Positions 17,058-26,651 are shown, counted from the first letter of the stretch. The stretch is DNA of 64,000 nucleotides from Lysobacter antibioticus (GCF_000731095.1 NZ_JMTZ01000001.1:1-64000), one strand, 5' to 3'. Made by a program: numbers and translations. The notes: generated by a model from the letters alone, not told the origin.

Positions 17058-17209
17058 AAGGGCAGTTGGAACATGCGTTACGTAAGGCTTCCAAAATCAA
17101 GAAGGGGAGGCATCATGCGGCGATGCCTCACGGCGACATGCCTTCATTGATACAGCTATTGCACGAGCGCGATACCAAGCCAACCAGAGCACAGATTTTA
17201 CGATCTTGA
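17054..17209 (+). CDS. Possible small ORF, 51 aa, coupled to C26 gene
   Basis: A short frame begins at an ATGA overlap with the previous stop, the classic sign of translational coupling. The predicted peptide is basic and helical (MKGQLEHALRKASKIKKGRH...) and ends RAQILRS. I recognise no family. It ends just where the base composition drops, so it may also be a gene remnant cut by the island junction. Confidence 0.3.
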   Translation: MKGQLEHALRKASKIKKGRHHAAMPHGDMPSLIQLLHERDTKPTRAQILRS

Positions 17210-19760
17210 CCGCTTCGCGTTACGAGGAAACCGTTTCAGGAATGGACTGCAGCAGAAATGGAAGCCGGAAACTTCATTGCAGGAATGACATTGACACACA
17301 GGAGCTAAAGATAAAACCGAAGTCACATAACGCAAAGAGCAATTGTCAGACGAACGCGAGCTTTTAAGGGCCGCTTGAAATAGGCACTTGAATACTCCCC
17401 TAGAAACAGCTTGGATCATGAAGCCGCCAGTCAGGCGATCTTTTGTGGTGCCGCTAGGAAGCTGCAATCCGGAGAACTGCTAACATCTGCCCCAGTGGAC
17501 GATCAGGGCGGAAAAAGGAATGCCGATACCATCGATTGAAACTTGTGTATGGAAATTATGTTTCGTTCCGCTCGCCTCAACCAGTCCAAAACTATTTGGA
17601 TTCCCCGAACTGCTAGCTGGACTAGCTTTGCTTGTTTTGGCCTGGACTATCGCAGATAGTCGCTATCGGTTTCGCGTCCAAATTGCTCCTCTACCGCTCC
17701 AGCGCGTAACGTACTGGACAGTCGCCTTAGTAGGTGCTTTTACCTTACTTACGGACTTATGGCGAGCGGAGGAATGGTTAGTTCCGACTGGTGATTTGTT
17801 GACGCCCGCGATGTGGCAGTGCCTCTTGGCTGGCATTTTTCTGCTGACATTCCTAGGGTGGGTGTGGTTTGCGTTTGTCGGGCGCCCCAAATTTGGCAAG
17901 CATAATGCTGAGCGTTTCGGGCGGGCACTCTATCGATACGTTCTTCAGGGTTCACCCACAGAACTGGCAGTCGTGGCCGACGAACTTGTGTCCTCTGCGC
18001 ACCCTCTCGTCAAGTTTTCGCCTGAATACGCTCGCCGACGCGACTTGATGGAGTCAGATGAACCAATACAATTAACAAAAACAGCCCAACTCGCCAACGA
18101 TATTTTCCAGTTAATAGCAGACAGGAGATTTTGCCAAGTAGTAGTGGAGTCATCGCCTGTCACAGCACTTGCCATATTTCAAGCGATTAACGACTTAAGG
18201 AAATATCACATCGGGGCGAGTACATTCGCCAGAAACATCGTCACCTACGCGCTGCGCAATAAGAATTCGTTTCTTTACCACGAAACCGAAGGCTTCCAAA
18301 CGGGATTACTGGGGCACCACAAGCCACTAAGCCAAGCAATGTTCGGAAATTTTCGCTTAGTGGAAGGCTTGGGAACTCTGCTTTCACCAGATTACGAGGA
18401 CCGGTGGAAGTGGGACGCGGCTCAGTGGGAAGCGTACTGCCGGATCGTATTAATAACGTTTCGCGATTACGTGAACAACCACTTTCATGAACTCTCGTCA
18501 ACGCTCACGGGAGCAATAGAGAGCATTGAGCACGCTGCATTCGATCTTTATCGGCTAGAAGGACAAGGCGACACTTGGGATAGCGACGCAGTGCGGCGCC
18601 TTGAGGTCATGCTGAGATTCATCGAGCGATCTGTCGATATTCTTAATGGACGGGGCATACCTGACGGGATTCGGTATCGCACCAAAGAAGGCTTTTGGCC
18701 GGAAAATAACTACTACGATCGCATTGCGGAGTTGGCATTCGAAACGATTTATTTGGCAGGCTCCATTCGATCGCCGTGGTGGGAGTGCTGGACAATTCAG
18801 CACAACACTGTTTGGAGGGCGATCAGAGATCTAGACGGCCCTGCGGGAAGGGTAGTTAAGCGTAAGCTCCGGCGCCTGCTGTACGACGAAATTGAGGGAA
18901 TGACGATTTTCCAAATTTCAAGGGTGCAAAAATCTTAGCCTTCTTTTTGAATGTCCTTGGCTTACGTTTATCGAAGGGCAAGATCGAAAGAGAGAGTCGG
19001 AGATTTCACAAATTAGTGCTCAATTGGACGAGACGCAACTTCGCGTACCTGCATGAGCGGCAACCGCGCGTCGCCGCGGACTGCCTGGTTGCCGGACTGA
19101 CCTATGACTCTGTTAACCACAGAATCATAAAGATACGTCCCGATGAGGGATTAAGGCGAAAGGCGCACTACTTTTCGATGAGTGTGCTGCCGTATCGGCC
19201 ATCCACCCACCGCATGACTCTGAAGCGGCGTCCCTGACTCGACTCCATAGGCATCAGGTTAGGTCCACGCCAATTCGGGCGTTACGCTGGCTCCATTCCG
19301 GTTTGTTCCCAGCTGCCCGATCATATTCTTCCGTCAGACTTCGTGCCAACGGAATGCCAAAACTCCAAATGATCGGTGACTCTACCTTTGTTAACCATCT
19401 TCTAAGTAACGATCAACTGAGATGGCGTCCTTATAGATCAATAACGTCGCAGTTTTCAGAAGCCATCGCCTCATTTAGGGGCCGTGTGGGCACTAACCTA
19501 TGCCGACGACGATCCAAACCGCATAGCCAGGGAAGAACCTGCTTGCCACGACACAGACTTGCCAAGTGGTGGACTGTACGGCACAGGAGCTGTAGAAATT
19601 ATTCTCATGGATGCGCTTGCGGAACCCGACGCTACCAACGTCAGAGTCAATAGAAGAGCGGCATCTATGTCGCCCCTCTTCTCAAACAATAGCGATGGAA
19701 GTAACTAGTCCAGGTCATACAGAAGTAAGCCGACAACATGCTTTCCAATGCAGTCATCGA
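17058..19760. other. Lower-GC island with orphan gene
   Basis: Base composition falls visibly compared with both flanks (AT-rich words such as AATTAACAAAAACAGCC and AAGATAAAACCG are absent elsewhere). Only one convincing gene is inside. I see no integrase, tRNA, IS or flanking direct repeat, so the mode of entry is unknown. The stretches 17210-17519 and 18939-19876 hold no credible intact gene. Confidence 0.65.
17520..18938 (+). CDS. Orphan integral membrane protein, 472 aa
   Basis: Three TM helices at the N-terminus (about 28-46, 62-80 and 97-120) are followed by a soluble, mostly helical domain of about 350 residues rich in Trp, Tyr and Arg (for example RWKWDAAQWEAYCRIVLITF, and WPENNYYDRIAELAF). 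I do not recognise the family. Codon use is AT-rich compared with neighbours, so it is probably acquired. AAGGA lies directly before the ATG, closer than usual. The layout (membrane anchor plus large helical domain, alone in an island) is seen in some defence or sensor proteins, but nothing in the sequence proves this. Confidence 0.75.
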   Translation: MPIPSIETCVWKLCFVPLASTSPKLFGFPELLAGLALLVLAWTIADSRYRFRVQIAPLPLQRVTYWTVALVGAFTLLTDLWRAEEWLVPTGDLLTPAMWQCLLAGIFLLTFLGWVWFAFVGRPKFGKHNAERFGRALYRYVLQGSPTELAVVADELVSSAHPLVKFSPEYARRRDLMESDEPIQLTKTAQLANDIFQLIADRRFCQVVVESSPVTALAIFQAINDLRKYHIGASTFARNIVTYALRNKNSFLYHETEGFQTGLLGHHKPLSQAMFGNFRLVEGLGTLLSPDYEDRWKWDAAQWEAYCRIVLITFRDYVNNHFHELSSTLTGAIESIEHAAFDLYRLEGQGDTWDSDAVRRLEVMLRFIERSVDILNGRGIPDGIRYRTKEGFWPENNYYDRIAELAFETIYLAGSIRSPWWECWTIQHNTVWRAIRDLDGPAGRVVKRKLRRLLYDEIEGMTIFQISRVQKS

Positions 19761-19876
19761 TCCGGCCAGATCGCGTTTGCACCGGTAGCAGTTCGTTTCG
19801 CGGAAATACATGCGCAGCTTTCTTCACGTCGCCAAATCAGCCGACGGAGAGAGGAGTCGCCGTGGCGAACGGCCGC
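18939..19876. other. Gap with decayed coding sequence
   Basis: No intact gene. At about 19303-19485 one frame reads ITSQFSEAIASFRG and at 19484-19700 another frame reads VWALTYADDDPNRIAREEP; joined by one frameshift they give a plausible continuous protein segment. This suggests a pseudogene remnant, though I recognise no family. Confidence 0.35.
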
Positions 19877-20221
19877 TTACAGCGCGGCCGTCACCACGAT
19901 CTCGACGCGGAATTTCGGATTGGCCAGCGGTGCCTGCACGGTCGCGCGCGGCGGCGTATGCCCGGGCGCGACCCAGCGGTCCCACACTGCGTTCATGCCG
20001 GCGAAATCTTCCATGTCGGCCAGGAAGATCTGCGCCATCAGGATGCGGGTCTTGTCGGTGCCGGCGCGCGCGAGCAAGGCATCGATCGAGGCCAGGGTTT
20101 CGCGGGTCTGGCCGGCGATGTCGAGGTCCTCGCTGTCGGGCACCTGGCCGGCCAGATAGGCCACGCCGTTATGGATCGCCATTTCCGACAAACGCGCGCC
20201 GACGTCGAATCGCTGGATCAT
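19877..20221 (-). CDS. RidA family protein (YjgF/YER057c/UK114)
   Basis: A 114-residue RidA-fold protein. It has the family pattern GVAYLAGQVP, QTRETLASIDALLARAG and the C-terminal PPRATVQAPLANPKFRVEI, where Arg and Glu mark the imine/enamine pocket. RidA proteins are cytosolic trimers that hydrolyse reactive 2-aminoacrylate; divergent subgroups have other tasks. No gene partner is near: it sits at the right edge of the low-GC island. Confidence 0.9.
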   Translation of the reverse strand: MIQRFDVGARLSEMAIHNGVAYLAGQVPDSEDLDIAGQTRETLASIDALLARAGTDKTRILMAQIFLADMEDFAGMNAVWDRWVAPGHTPPRATVQAPLANPKFRVEIVVTAAL

Positions 20222-20352
20222 GCATCACCTCCTGGATGTGGGGCGGCCATTGTCGGTCAAACCGGCGCCGCGCACACGCACAATGCCTCACCGGACCGCC
20301 GTGACCGGCGGCCTTGTCCTCTGGCACATTCTCTCGCACATCCCGGACGGCG

Positions 20353-21039
20353 CTACAGCTCCGGCGTGCTGGCCTCGATGATGCGCTCGCTTTCCTCGCG
20401 CTCGTGGCTGCGGTCCGGGCCGCTCAGCGCGGCGTCGGCATTGGCGCGATGCTGGGCGCGCACGTCCGGCGGCAGCACGTCGATCTGGCGGTGCGCCTGG
20501 GCCACCGCGCGTTCGCCGGGCTTGAGCTGGCAGTTGCGGCTGAGGATCTCGAGCTCGTCGCCGGTCTGCGCCGCGCCGCTCTGCAGATTGATCACCACCC
20601 CGAGCGTGTCGCCCATCGGTTCGAGCCGGTTGCAGATCGCATCGATGGTGCCGTAGCTGCGCTGGCCGTTACGGTCGACGATGGCCAACAGGTTTTCGCC
20701 GTCCACCCATACCGCCGAACGCACGCCGGCCACGCTCTTGGCGGCGATGCGCGCATTCTCGCGGTCGATACGGCGGGCCGGGTCGACCAGGCGGATCGCG
20801 CGACGCAGGTCGCGGTCGAGCGCTTCGACGTTCTGGTGCAAGGCGACCTGGTCGCCGGCGATCGCCTGACCGCGCATCTTCGCCAGGCGCTCGGCGGTTT
20901 CGCTGCGGTCGATCGGCACGCCGGCGCGCGCCGGTTTCTGCGCCACCTCGCGCTCGGCCTGGCCGCTGCAGGCGCACAGCGCCACGGACAACATCAAGCC
21001 GCAGAGAACTGCGCCAACTGCATTTGCGCCACGTTTCAT
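20353..21039 (-). CDS. Putative lipoprotein, 228 aa
   Basis: A lipoprotein-type signal (MLSVALCAC, lipid Cys about residue 24) is followed by a charged, largely helical domain. I recognise no family. The last residues, REESERIIEASTPEL, closely match the tail of the Mrr-like membrane protein at 59453 (EESQRIIEQSTPEM), although the two proteins are otherwise unrelated. A longer upstream reading is rejected because the lipoprotein signal begins at MKRGANAV. Confidence 0.75.
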   Translation of the reverse strand: MKRGANAVGAVLCGLMLSVALCACSGQAEREVAQKPARAGVPIDRSETAERLAKMRGQAIAGDQVALHQNVEALDRDLRRAIRLVDPARRIDRENARIAAKSVAGVRSAVWVDGENLLAIVDRNGQRSYGTIDAICNRLEPMGDTLGVVINLQSGAAQTGDELEILSRNCQLKPGERAVAQAHRQIDVLPPDVRAQHRANADAALSGPDRSHEREESERIIEASTPEL

Positions 21040-21469
21040 CGCATCACCTCGTGCAGTGAGGACGGCCCGTATCGATCGGCCGGGCCTTGGCCGCCCCGAC
21101 CGCTTTATACCCCGCGACGGCCCGGAACGGTTGCCGCATCGCAACGCAAATGCGACCGCGGTCGCGCCTCGGCCGCTTCGATGCAAGCGCGGGCCGGGCC
21201 GGGACGCGTTTCGCGACCGCGTCCCGGATTCGCCGGCGACCGCGCCGCTACAGTCGTTTGCAGGTCGTTCGCGACCGTCGCCACCCGCATGCGGCCTGAA
21301 TGGACGCATGCCGATCCTGGGAACGGCCGGCTATCGCACCGGTCGCAGCGACGGTGCCTGAGCGCAGGCAAGGCCCATAAGCATAAGCAAGCCGCATGCA
21401 ACGCCTCGCATCCGGATCGACCGCATGCGTACCCCGGGGGGACCGAGCGTCCACAACCGAGGATACGTA

Positions 21470-22435
21470 ATGAACGCACCCAACCAGACCGCCCCCTACG
21501 GCAAGCGCCGCCGCACCGCCTGGGCCGTCGCCGGCCTGCTCTGCGCCCACGGCGCTTTCGCCGCACCGCAGGCACCGCGCGAAGACCTGTCCGCTGCACC
21601 GAACACGACGACGCAGGCCGGGCCCAGCGCGACCTGCAGCTATGTCGACTGGAGCCGCGGCATCAACTACACACTCGGCACCATCGTGAAATACCTGCCC
21701 AACGGCCAGTACTACAAGCTGGTCAACGTCGGCAGCAACGGCAGCGACGGCACCGACCCGACCATCAGCACCTGGTACTGGCAGCCGACCAGTTGCGACA
21801 ACACCACCCCGCCGGGCGGCGGCGGCTTCATCGTCACCCAGGCGCAGTTCAACCAGATGTTCCCGAACCGCAACCCGTTCTATACCTACGCCGGCCTGGT
21901 CGCGGCGATCAAGTCGTATCCGAACTTCGCCCACGAAGGCGGCGACACCATCGCCCGCCAGGAAGCGGCGGCCTTCCTCGCCAACGTCAACCAGGAAACC
22001 GGCGGGCTGGTGCATATCCGCGAGCTAAACCAGGCCAACTGGAACCATTACTGCGCACCGGCCGGCACCTGCGGCAACAAGCAGTACTACGGGCGCGGGC
22101 CGATCCAGCTCAGCTGGAACTACAACTACGCCGCCGCCGGCAACGCGCTCGGCCTAGACCTGCTCAACAACCCCGACCTGGTCGCGACCAACGCCGCGAT
22201 CGCCTGGCAGACCGCGCTGTGGTACTGGATGACCCAACGCGGCGGCGCCAGCAATACGCCGCACCAAGCGATGGTGAACCTGCGCGCGTTCGGCGAAACC
22301 ATCCGTGCGATCAACGGCGGCATCGAATGCAACGCCAGCGGCCTGGGCCACCAGCAGATGCTCAACCGCGGCACCTACTACCGCAATTTCGCCGCGATCC
22401 TCGGCGTGCCGCCGGGCAACAACCTCACCTGTTGA
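21470..22435 (+). CDS. Secreted GH19 chitinase with CBM5/12-like module
   Basis: A 321-residue secreted enzyme. Signal peptide about 1-31, then a short chitin-binding type module (about 55-107: CSYVDWSRGINYTLGTIVKY... TWYWQPTSC), a PPGGGG linker, and a GH19 catalytic domain. Catalytic acids are Glu165 (ARQEAAAF) and Glu176 (NQETGG); YYGRGPIQLSWNYNY is the GH19 signature. It inverts at beta-1,4 GlcNAc bonds and would attack fungal or arthropod chitin. GAGG lies 8 nt before the ATG. A hairpin terminator follows. Confidence 0.93.
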   Translation: MNAPNQTAPYGKRRRTAWAVAGLLCAHGAFAAPQAPREDLSAAPNTTTQAGPSATCSYVDWSRGINYTLGTIVKYLPNGQYYKLVNVGSNGSDGTDPTISTWYWQPTSCDNTTPPGGGGFIVTQAQFNQMFPNRNPFYTYAGLVAAIKSYPNFAHEGGDTIARQEAAAFLANVNQETGGLVHIRELNQANWNHYCAPAGTCGNKQYYGRGPIQLSWNYNYAAAGNALGLDLLNNPDLVATNAAIAWQTALWYWMTQRGGASNTPHQAMVNLRAFGETIRAINGGIECNASGLGHQQMLNRGTYYRNFAAILGVPPGNNLTC

Positions 22436-22461
22436 TCGGCACCGCGTCTCGATCGATGCCG

Positions 22462-22490
22462 CGTCCGGCCGCCGCATGCGCGGCCGGACG
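22462..22490. terminator. Hairpin terminator after chitinase gene
   Basis: An 11-bp perfect stem CGTCCGGCCGC / GCGGCCGGACG is followed by TTT. It lies between the convergent chitinase and lipoprotein genes and could serve both. Confidence 0.6.
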
Positions 22491-22518
22491 TTTCGCGGTG
22501 GCGGAGGTGACGCGCGCG

Positions 22519-23106
22519 TCAGCCGTCGAAGGCGGCGCAGCCGATCTCCTGCGTGCCCGCCTGCTCGCCGGCACGCACGAAGCGCAGATCCGGCATCGGC
22601 ACGTCCTCGCTCGGCTTCGCGGTCGGCACCCCGAGCTTGAAGTACTCGCGATAGGCCTCGGGCACCGGCTGCGCGCCGATCGCCGCGCGCGCTTGTTCCG
22701 CGCTCGCCTCGACGACCACGGCGAAGGTCGAACCGCTGCCGAAGTCGTAATCGACGCGGCGCACCGGGAAACCGTGCAGACGCGTGGGACGGCTGGGGGT
22801 GAGCGTGCCCCAGCCGGGGCCGACGTCGCCGAGATTGCTGTCCGGGTCGATCGCCACGCCGGCTTGGCGCAGGGTCTGCGCGAATGCAGCGTCCTGCACA
22901 TCGGCGAAGTACTCGCCCTGGCAAGCCGCATTGGCGGCGACCCAGGCGGCGAAATCGAACGCCGCGGCCGCCGCGGGCACGGTCGCGGGCGGCGATGGCG
23001 GTGCGGCGGCGACCGGCGACTTCGCGTTCTCGTCGTCCGGGCCGACGCAGGCCGACAAGGCCAACGCCAGCAACCATGCCCCCTTGCTCAGGATCTTGCC
23101 TTCCAT
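22519..23106 (-). CDS. Putative lipoprotein, 195 aa
   Basis: Lipobox LALSAC (Cys about residue 20), then a Pro/Ala-rich linker (about 28-48) and a compact C-terminal domain with two Cys (AACQGEY and EIGCAAFDG) that may form a disulfide. I recognise no family. It converges with the chitinase gene and lies upstream of nothing obvious in an operon. Confidence 0.75.
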   Translation of the reverse strand: MEGKILSKGAWLLALALSACVGPDDENAKSPVAAAPPSPPATVPAAAAAFDFAAWVAANAACQGEYFADVQDAAFAQTLRQAGVAIDPDSNLGDVGPGWGTLTPSRPTRLHGFPVRRVDYDFGSGSTFAVVVEASAEQARAAIGAQPVPEAYREYFKLGVPTAKPSEDVPMPDLRFVRAGEQAGTQEIGCAAFDG

Positions 23107-23191
23107 GTCCCCGCCTCCGTAATCCGATGGCCACAGCCTACCCCGCAGGGCGACATCGGGACACAGAACGCCGGAGACTGACGGGCGTGAA

Positions 23192-23238
23192 GCCGGCGGT
23201 CGTGAAGCGCGCGGCTTGCGCGTGTCACGACCGCCGGC
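23192..23238 (-). terminator. Long-stem hairpin downstream of 23271 gene
   Basis: A 14-bp perfect inverted repeat GCCGGCGGTCGTGA / TCACGACCGCCGGC with a 19-nt loop lies 33 bp past the stop of the minus-strand gene. It lacks a T-run, so it is a candidate transcript end rather than a clear intrinsic terminator. Confidence 0.45.
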
Positions 23239-23270
23239 ACGGGCCGAAAGGCCGGGTTCCGCCTATCCGA

Positions 23271-24005
23271 TCATTCCGCGGTGAGGTAATAGGTGAAAGT
23301 CTTGTCGTGGCCGATCGTATTGGTGCCGTGCACGACCAACGTATGCGAACCCGGTGCGAGCGGCTTGAACATCATGAAGAAACCGTCGACCACCGCCGGC
23401 TGCCAGGCGCCGGTGATGCAGCCGTCCATGCGCGGGCGCAGACTCAGATCGCCCTTGATCGAGAACAGGTTGTCGGACGCGTAGCGATAGCCGAACACAT
23501 CGCGGATCGGGCGCCCGTCCAGGCTCACTTCGAGCAGGTTCACCGTGTCCATCGCCGCGGCCGCATCCTGGCGCAGGAAGTCGTACAGGGATTGGCCCGG
23601 CGCCGGCTCGAAGTTGGGGTCGGGACAGGGATAGGTGTTCACCACCGCGCCGATGTAGAGCAGGATCGACTTGCCGCGCGGGATCGTGCAGTGGCGCGTG
23701 CCGCTGAACACCGGCGGCCCGGCGATGCGGGCGATGTACCAGACCGGCCCGTGCTGGTCGACCGCGCAGTTGGCGCCGGTCGGGTCGTACAGCGGGCTGC
23801 GCTCCAAGGGTTGCGCGTACACCCATTGCGAAGCGGTTTCGCCCCAGGTCGACATGCTCTTGCCGAAGGGTCTCGAATCGCGTGGATACAACACGCGCTG
23901 GTTGGCGTGGTGGCTGCCGTTGTCGACGGCGGGGCTGCCGGCCTGCGCCGAAGCGTTGCAGGCGAGCAGGACGGAAAGCAGGACGGAGATACGGGGCTGG
24001 CGCAT
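23271..24005 (-). CDS. Secreted hypothetical protein, 244 aa
   Basis: Signal peptide MRQPRISVLLSVLLACNASAQA, then a beta-rich domain with paired Cys (GANCAVDQ, RHCTIPRGK, YPCPDPNF, DGCITGAW). FMMFKPLAPGSHTLVVHG near the end resembles the final strands of secreted beta-sandwich proteins. I recognise no family. The ATG at 24003-24005 is preferred because the signal peptide begins there. Confidence 0.75.
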   Translation of the reverse strand: MRQPRISVLLSVLLACNASAQAGSPAVDNGSHHANQRVLYPRDSRPFGKSMSTWGETASQWVYAQPLERSPLYDPTGANCAVDQHGPVWYIARIAGPPVFSGTRHCTIPRGKSILLYIGAVVNTYPCPDPNFEPAPGQSLYDFLRQDAAAAMDTVNLLEVSLDGRPIRDVFGYRYASDNLFSIKGDLSLRPRMDGCITGAWQPAVVDGFFMMFKPLAPGSHTLVVHGTNTIGHDKTFTYYLTAE

Positions 24006-24332
24006 GGGACGATCCCTCGGCTGAGGTGGATACGGCGACGGTGCCTGCGCGAGCGGATGCGATGGAGTGCGGACGCGCGCGCAGGCCTCGGGCGATTGCC
24101 TTGGCGAAGGCGCAAGCGCTCCCGGCGGCCACCCGCGATAGCGGGCCGCATCGGGAGGGTTCGGCAACGGATCGCCATCCAGCAAGCACCCTCGGCGCGA
24201 AGCTAGGCTGCGTGCCGGGCGATTACTCGCTGGTTTCGGACAAGGTCGTCCGTGGGCGCGTTTTCGGTCTGCCTGTGCACAAGGCGATGCGCGCCAGGCG
24301 CATCGCCGTGGCTCTGTTTACCGCGGCACGCG
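24006..24332. other. Intergenic region, nothing recognised
   Basis: This 327-bp gap separates the secreted protein gene from the end of the PqaA-like gene upstream on the same strand. I see no gene, repeat or clear terminator in it; it must hold the promoter for 23271-24005 if that gene is not read from upstream. Confidence 0.4.
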
Positions 24333-25805
24333 CTATTGAGGCACCATCAGGCAAGCGCCGTTGCCGTTCGGCGGCGGTTGCTGCGGAAAGGTCTTTTCCG
24401 GATACACATGCACCGGCGTGGTGGCGACGAAGCCGTCGGCGAAGGCGAATTCGACGAAGGCCGCCGACCAGCCCGTGGCGGGCAGCGTCAACGCGGCCTC
24501 GACGCTGTTGCGGGTCAGCGGCAACGGCGATTCGCGGTAACGGATGCCGCAGGCATAGCGAAAATCGCGCCCGCCCGGATTGTCGGCGACCCACAGCTTG
24601 GCGCTGACCGGCCGCTCCGAGGCGCGCGCGCTCAGTCGCAGCTGGCCGCCACGCTGGTTGAGCCGCGCGCGCACGCTCGGCAAGGATTCGTTGCGCCCCC
24701 AGCGTTGCAAGGCCGGGATCAGGGTCTCGCGCATATGCCGGCGCACCCCGCCGTGATCGGAGTTCGGCGCCGCGCGCAGGCTGGTCGCGCCGGGCAGATC
24801 GTCGACATAGAGCCGCTGCGCATCGGGCGGGAAGAAATCGTCGCCGCTGGCGCTGACCAGGTACTTCGGAATGCGCAGACGCTGACGGTGGCGCGTGCGC
24901 AGGTAGGCGTAAGGGTCTTCGATCTTCATCAGGTCGTCGAACTCGGGCTGCCGGTAGCGCGTGGTGATGCCTTCCTGGTGGTAGGGCTGCAAGGCGATCG
25001 GCCAACCGCCGCCGTAGCTGCGGTTGATGTGTTCGATCAGGGCCTGGATGCGCATGTCGATGACGTAGGAGACGATCGCCTCCACGCGCGGGTCGCCGAT
25101 CGCGGTCAGCCACGCGGTCCAGGCGCGCTTGGACGCACCGGTGACGACGAACGAACGCACCCGCCAGCCGCGCAGTTCGCGCTCGGCCAGGTCCATCGCC
25201 TTGACCGCGCTTTCGGCCATCGGCACGTGCAGCGGCAGGGTCGTATTCGCCGCCGGGTCGTCGAGGAAACGGCGCCAGGTCGCGGCGACCAGCACGTCCT
25301 CTTTCTTCGCGACCGTCTCGCCGGGCAGGGTCAGGTATTGGTTCGGCACGTCCGACACCGAAACCACGATGGTGTGGGTGCTGCGGGCGACTTCGAGCGC
25401 CAGGGTCTCGTCGAAATCGCTCGGCGGCCGCACCGGGTCGTTGCCGCTGGCGCGGTTGCTGCCGTTGTTGATCACCAGCAAAGCCGACTTCGGCCGGGCC
25501 ACATCGGGAATGTAGATGTCGACCCGATGCGTCCATTCGGGCGGGATGGCGCCGCCGTTCTCGGGCCAATGCTGCGAAGCCAGGCGATAACTGCGTTTCT
25601 CCACGCCCTCCAGCGGCGTGCTGCCGAGGCTTTCGTAACGCAGCGGCACACGCGCCTGGCGCTGGCGATAGTCGGGCCAGACCTGGCTGTAATCGATGCG
25701 ATGGCCCGACGTGTCCGGTGCCGCTGTCGAGGCCGCGGCCATGGCGGTCGCGCTCGACGCGAGCGCCATCGCCGCCAATCCCCAGCCCAGCAACCGCTGT
25801 TTCAT
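24333..25805 (-). CDS. PhoPQ-activated pathogenicity-related family protein (PqaA-like)
   Basis: A 490-residue secreted protein of the PqaA family, an alpha/beta-hydrolase-like fold. Signal peptide MKQRLLGWGLAAMALASSATAMA. Family marks are VINNGSN, VPNQYL, VTGASKRAWTAWLTA (the GxS-type elbow), ISYVIDM-like IVSYVIDMRIQ and SGDDFFPPD. In Salmonella the founding member is induced by PhoPQ and is linked to antimicrobial peptide tolerance; the reaction is not established. I start at 25805 because the signal peptide begins there; an upstream in-frame ATG at 25853 is possible. Confidence 0.87.
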   Translation of the reverse strand: MKQRLLGWGLAAMALASSATAMAAASTAAPDTSGHRIDYSQVWPDYRQRQARVPLRYESLGSTPLEGVEKRSYRLASQHWPENGGAIPPEWTHRVDIYIPDVARPKSALLVINNGSNRASGNDPVRPPSDFDETLALEVARSTHTIVVSVSDVPNQYLTLPGETVAKKEDVLVAATWRRFLDDPAANTTLPLHVPMAESAVKAMDLAERELRGWRVRSFVVTGASKRAWTAWLTAIGDPRVEAIVSYVIDMRIQALIEHINRSYGGGWPIALQPYHQEGITTRYRQPEFDDLMKIEDPYAYLRTRHRQRLRIPKYLVSASGDDFFPPDAQRLYVDDLPGATSLRAAPNSDHGGVRRHMRETLIPALQRWGRNESLPSVRARLNQRGGQLRLSARASERPVSAKLWVADNPGGRDFRYACGIRYRESPLPLTRNSVEAALTLPATGWSAAFVEFAFADGFVATTPVHVYPEKTFPQQPPPNGNGACLMVPQ

Positions 25806-25948
25806 CGATGGTCGAATGCTCGGAACCGTCCTCCGACTGATCGTCCGATTCATCGTATTCAGCCCTCGCCTGCCGTATCGGCGTCCAGCCTAAACGCAAA
25901 CCCGGGCCGGACCTGTGCGGCAGCGCAGAGATCGGCCGAAGGCGCGGC

Positions 25949-26386
25949 CTACAGGTTGCGCCAGGCGCCGATCAATCCGAACAGATGGACCAGGCCGATG
26001 GCGAAGCAGATCGCCGAGCTCCAATACCAGAACGGGGTCGCCGGCTGCGGCACCGAAGCCACCGCCATCGGCACGACCACGAGCCCGCGCAGCAGATACA
26101 CCGCGGTAATCGCGCACAGTGCCGGTTTGGCCCAGGGCCACGGCGCGATCAGGCCCGAGCCCGACAAGGCATAGCCGCCCCAGATCGCCAGCATGAGGGC
26201 GATGCAGGCGGTGAGCGCGGCCGGATACAGGCGCCCGGCTTCGTCCATGCGCGCCATGCCTTCGCCGGCGCCGAAGAAGCGATACCAGGCGGCGCCGCCG
26301 AAGATCACCGCGACATGGGCCAACGCCGCCAGCCCATTGAGGACCGCGGCGAACAACAACCAGGGCTGCGAGAGCTGCGACATCAT
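25949..26386 (-). CDS. Small integral membrane protein, 145 aa
   Basis: Four TM helices are visible (about 9-28, 53-75, 82-105 and 117-140) with short loops; Gly and Trp are frequent. The pattern (LNGLAALAHVAVIFGGAAWYRFFGAGE) is common in small conserved inner-membrane proteins of Proteobacteria. No function is assigned. Two tandem ATG codons could start it. It is 143 bp upstream of the PqaA-like gene on the same strand. Confidence 0.75.
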   Translation of the reverse strand: MMSQLSQPWLLFAAVLNGLAALAHVAVIFGGAAWYRFFGAGEGMARMDEAGRLYPAALTACIALMLAIWGGYALSGSGLIAPWPWAKPALCAITAVYLLRGLVVVPMAVASVPQPATPFWYWSSAICFAIGLVHLFGLIGAWRNL

Positions 26387-26651
26387 GCGGCTTCGGGCCC
26401 GGAAGCATGGACGAAGTAGAGAGATCGGATCGGCATCGAGCGATCCTGGCGGACACGAAAACTGTGCGCGAGTGCCGAAAGCAACGGTCGCGCCGGCTGC
26501 GGATACCGAAGGCCGTATCCGGCGCCAACAGACAGCCTGTTGGCACGGGTTGCGACGCATCGGCGCCCGAGGGCATCCACGGAAGACATGGCCCCTCGCC
26601 GACCGCCGCGGCGGAATCGTTCCGTTGCGGCGGCCTTCCCCGGAGACCCTC

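Noticed and set aside
18947-19237. 96-codon frame after the orphan membrane protein
   Set aside because: No ribosome site, no family and Arg-rich random composition; not convincing as a gene.
20314-23181. Very long plus-strand frame over the lipoprotein, chitinase and next lipoprotein genes
   Set aside because: It overlaps three supported genes, is rich in Arg/Ala/His and contains no motif.
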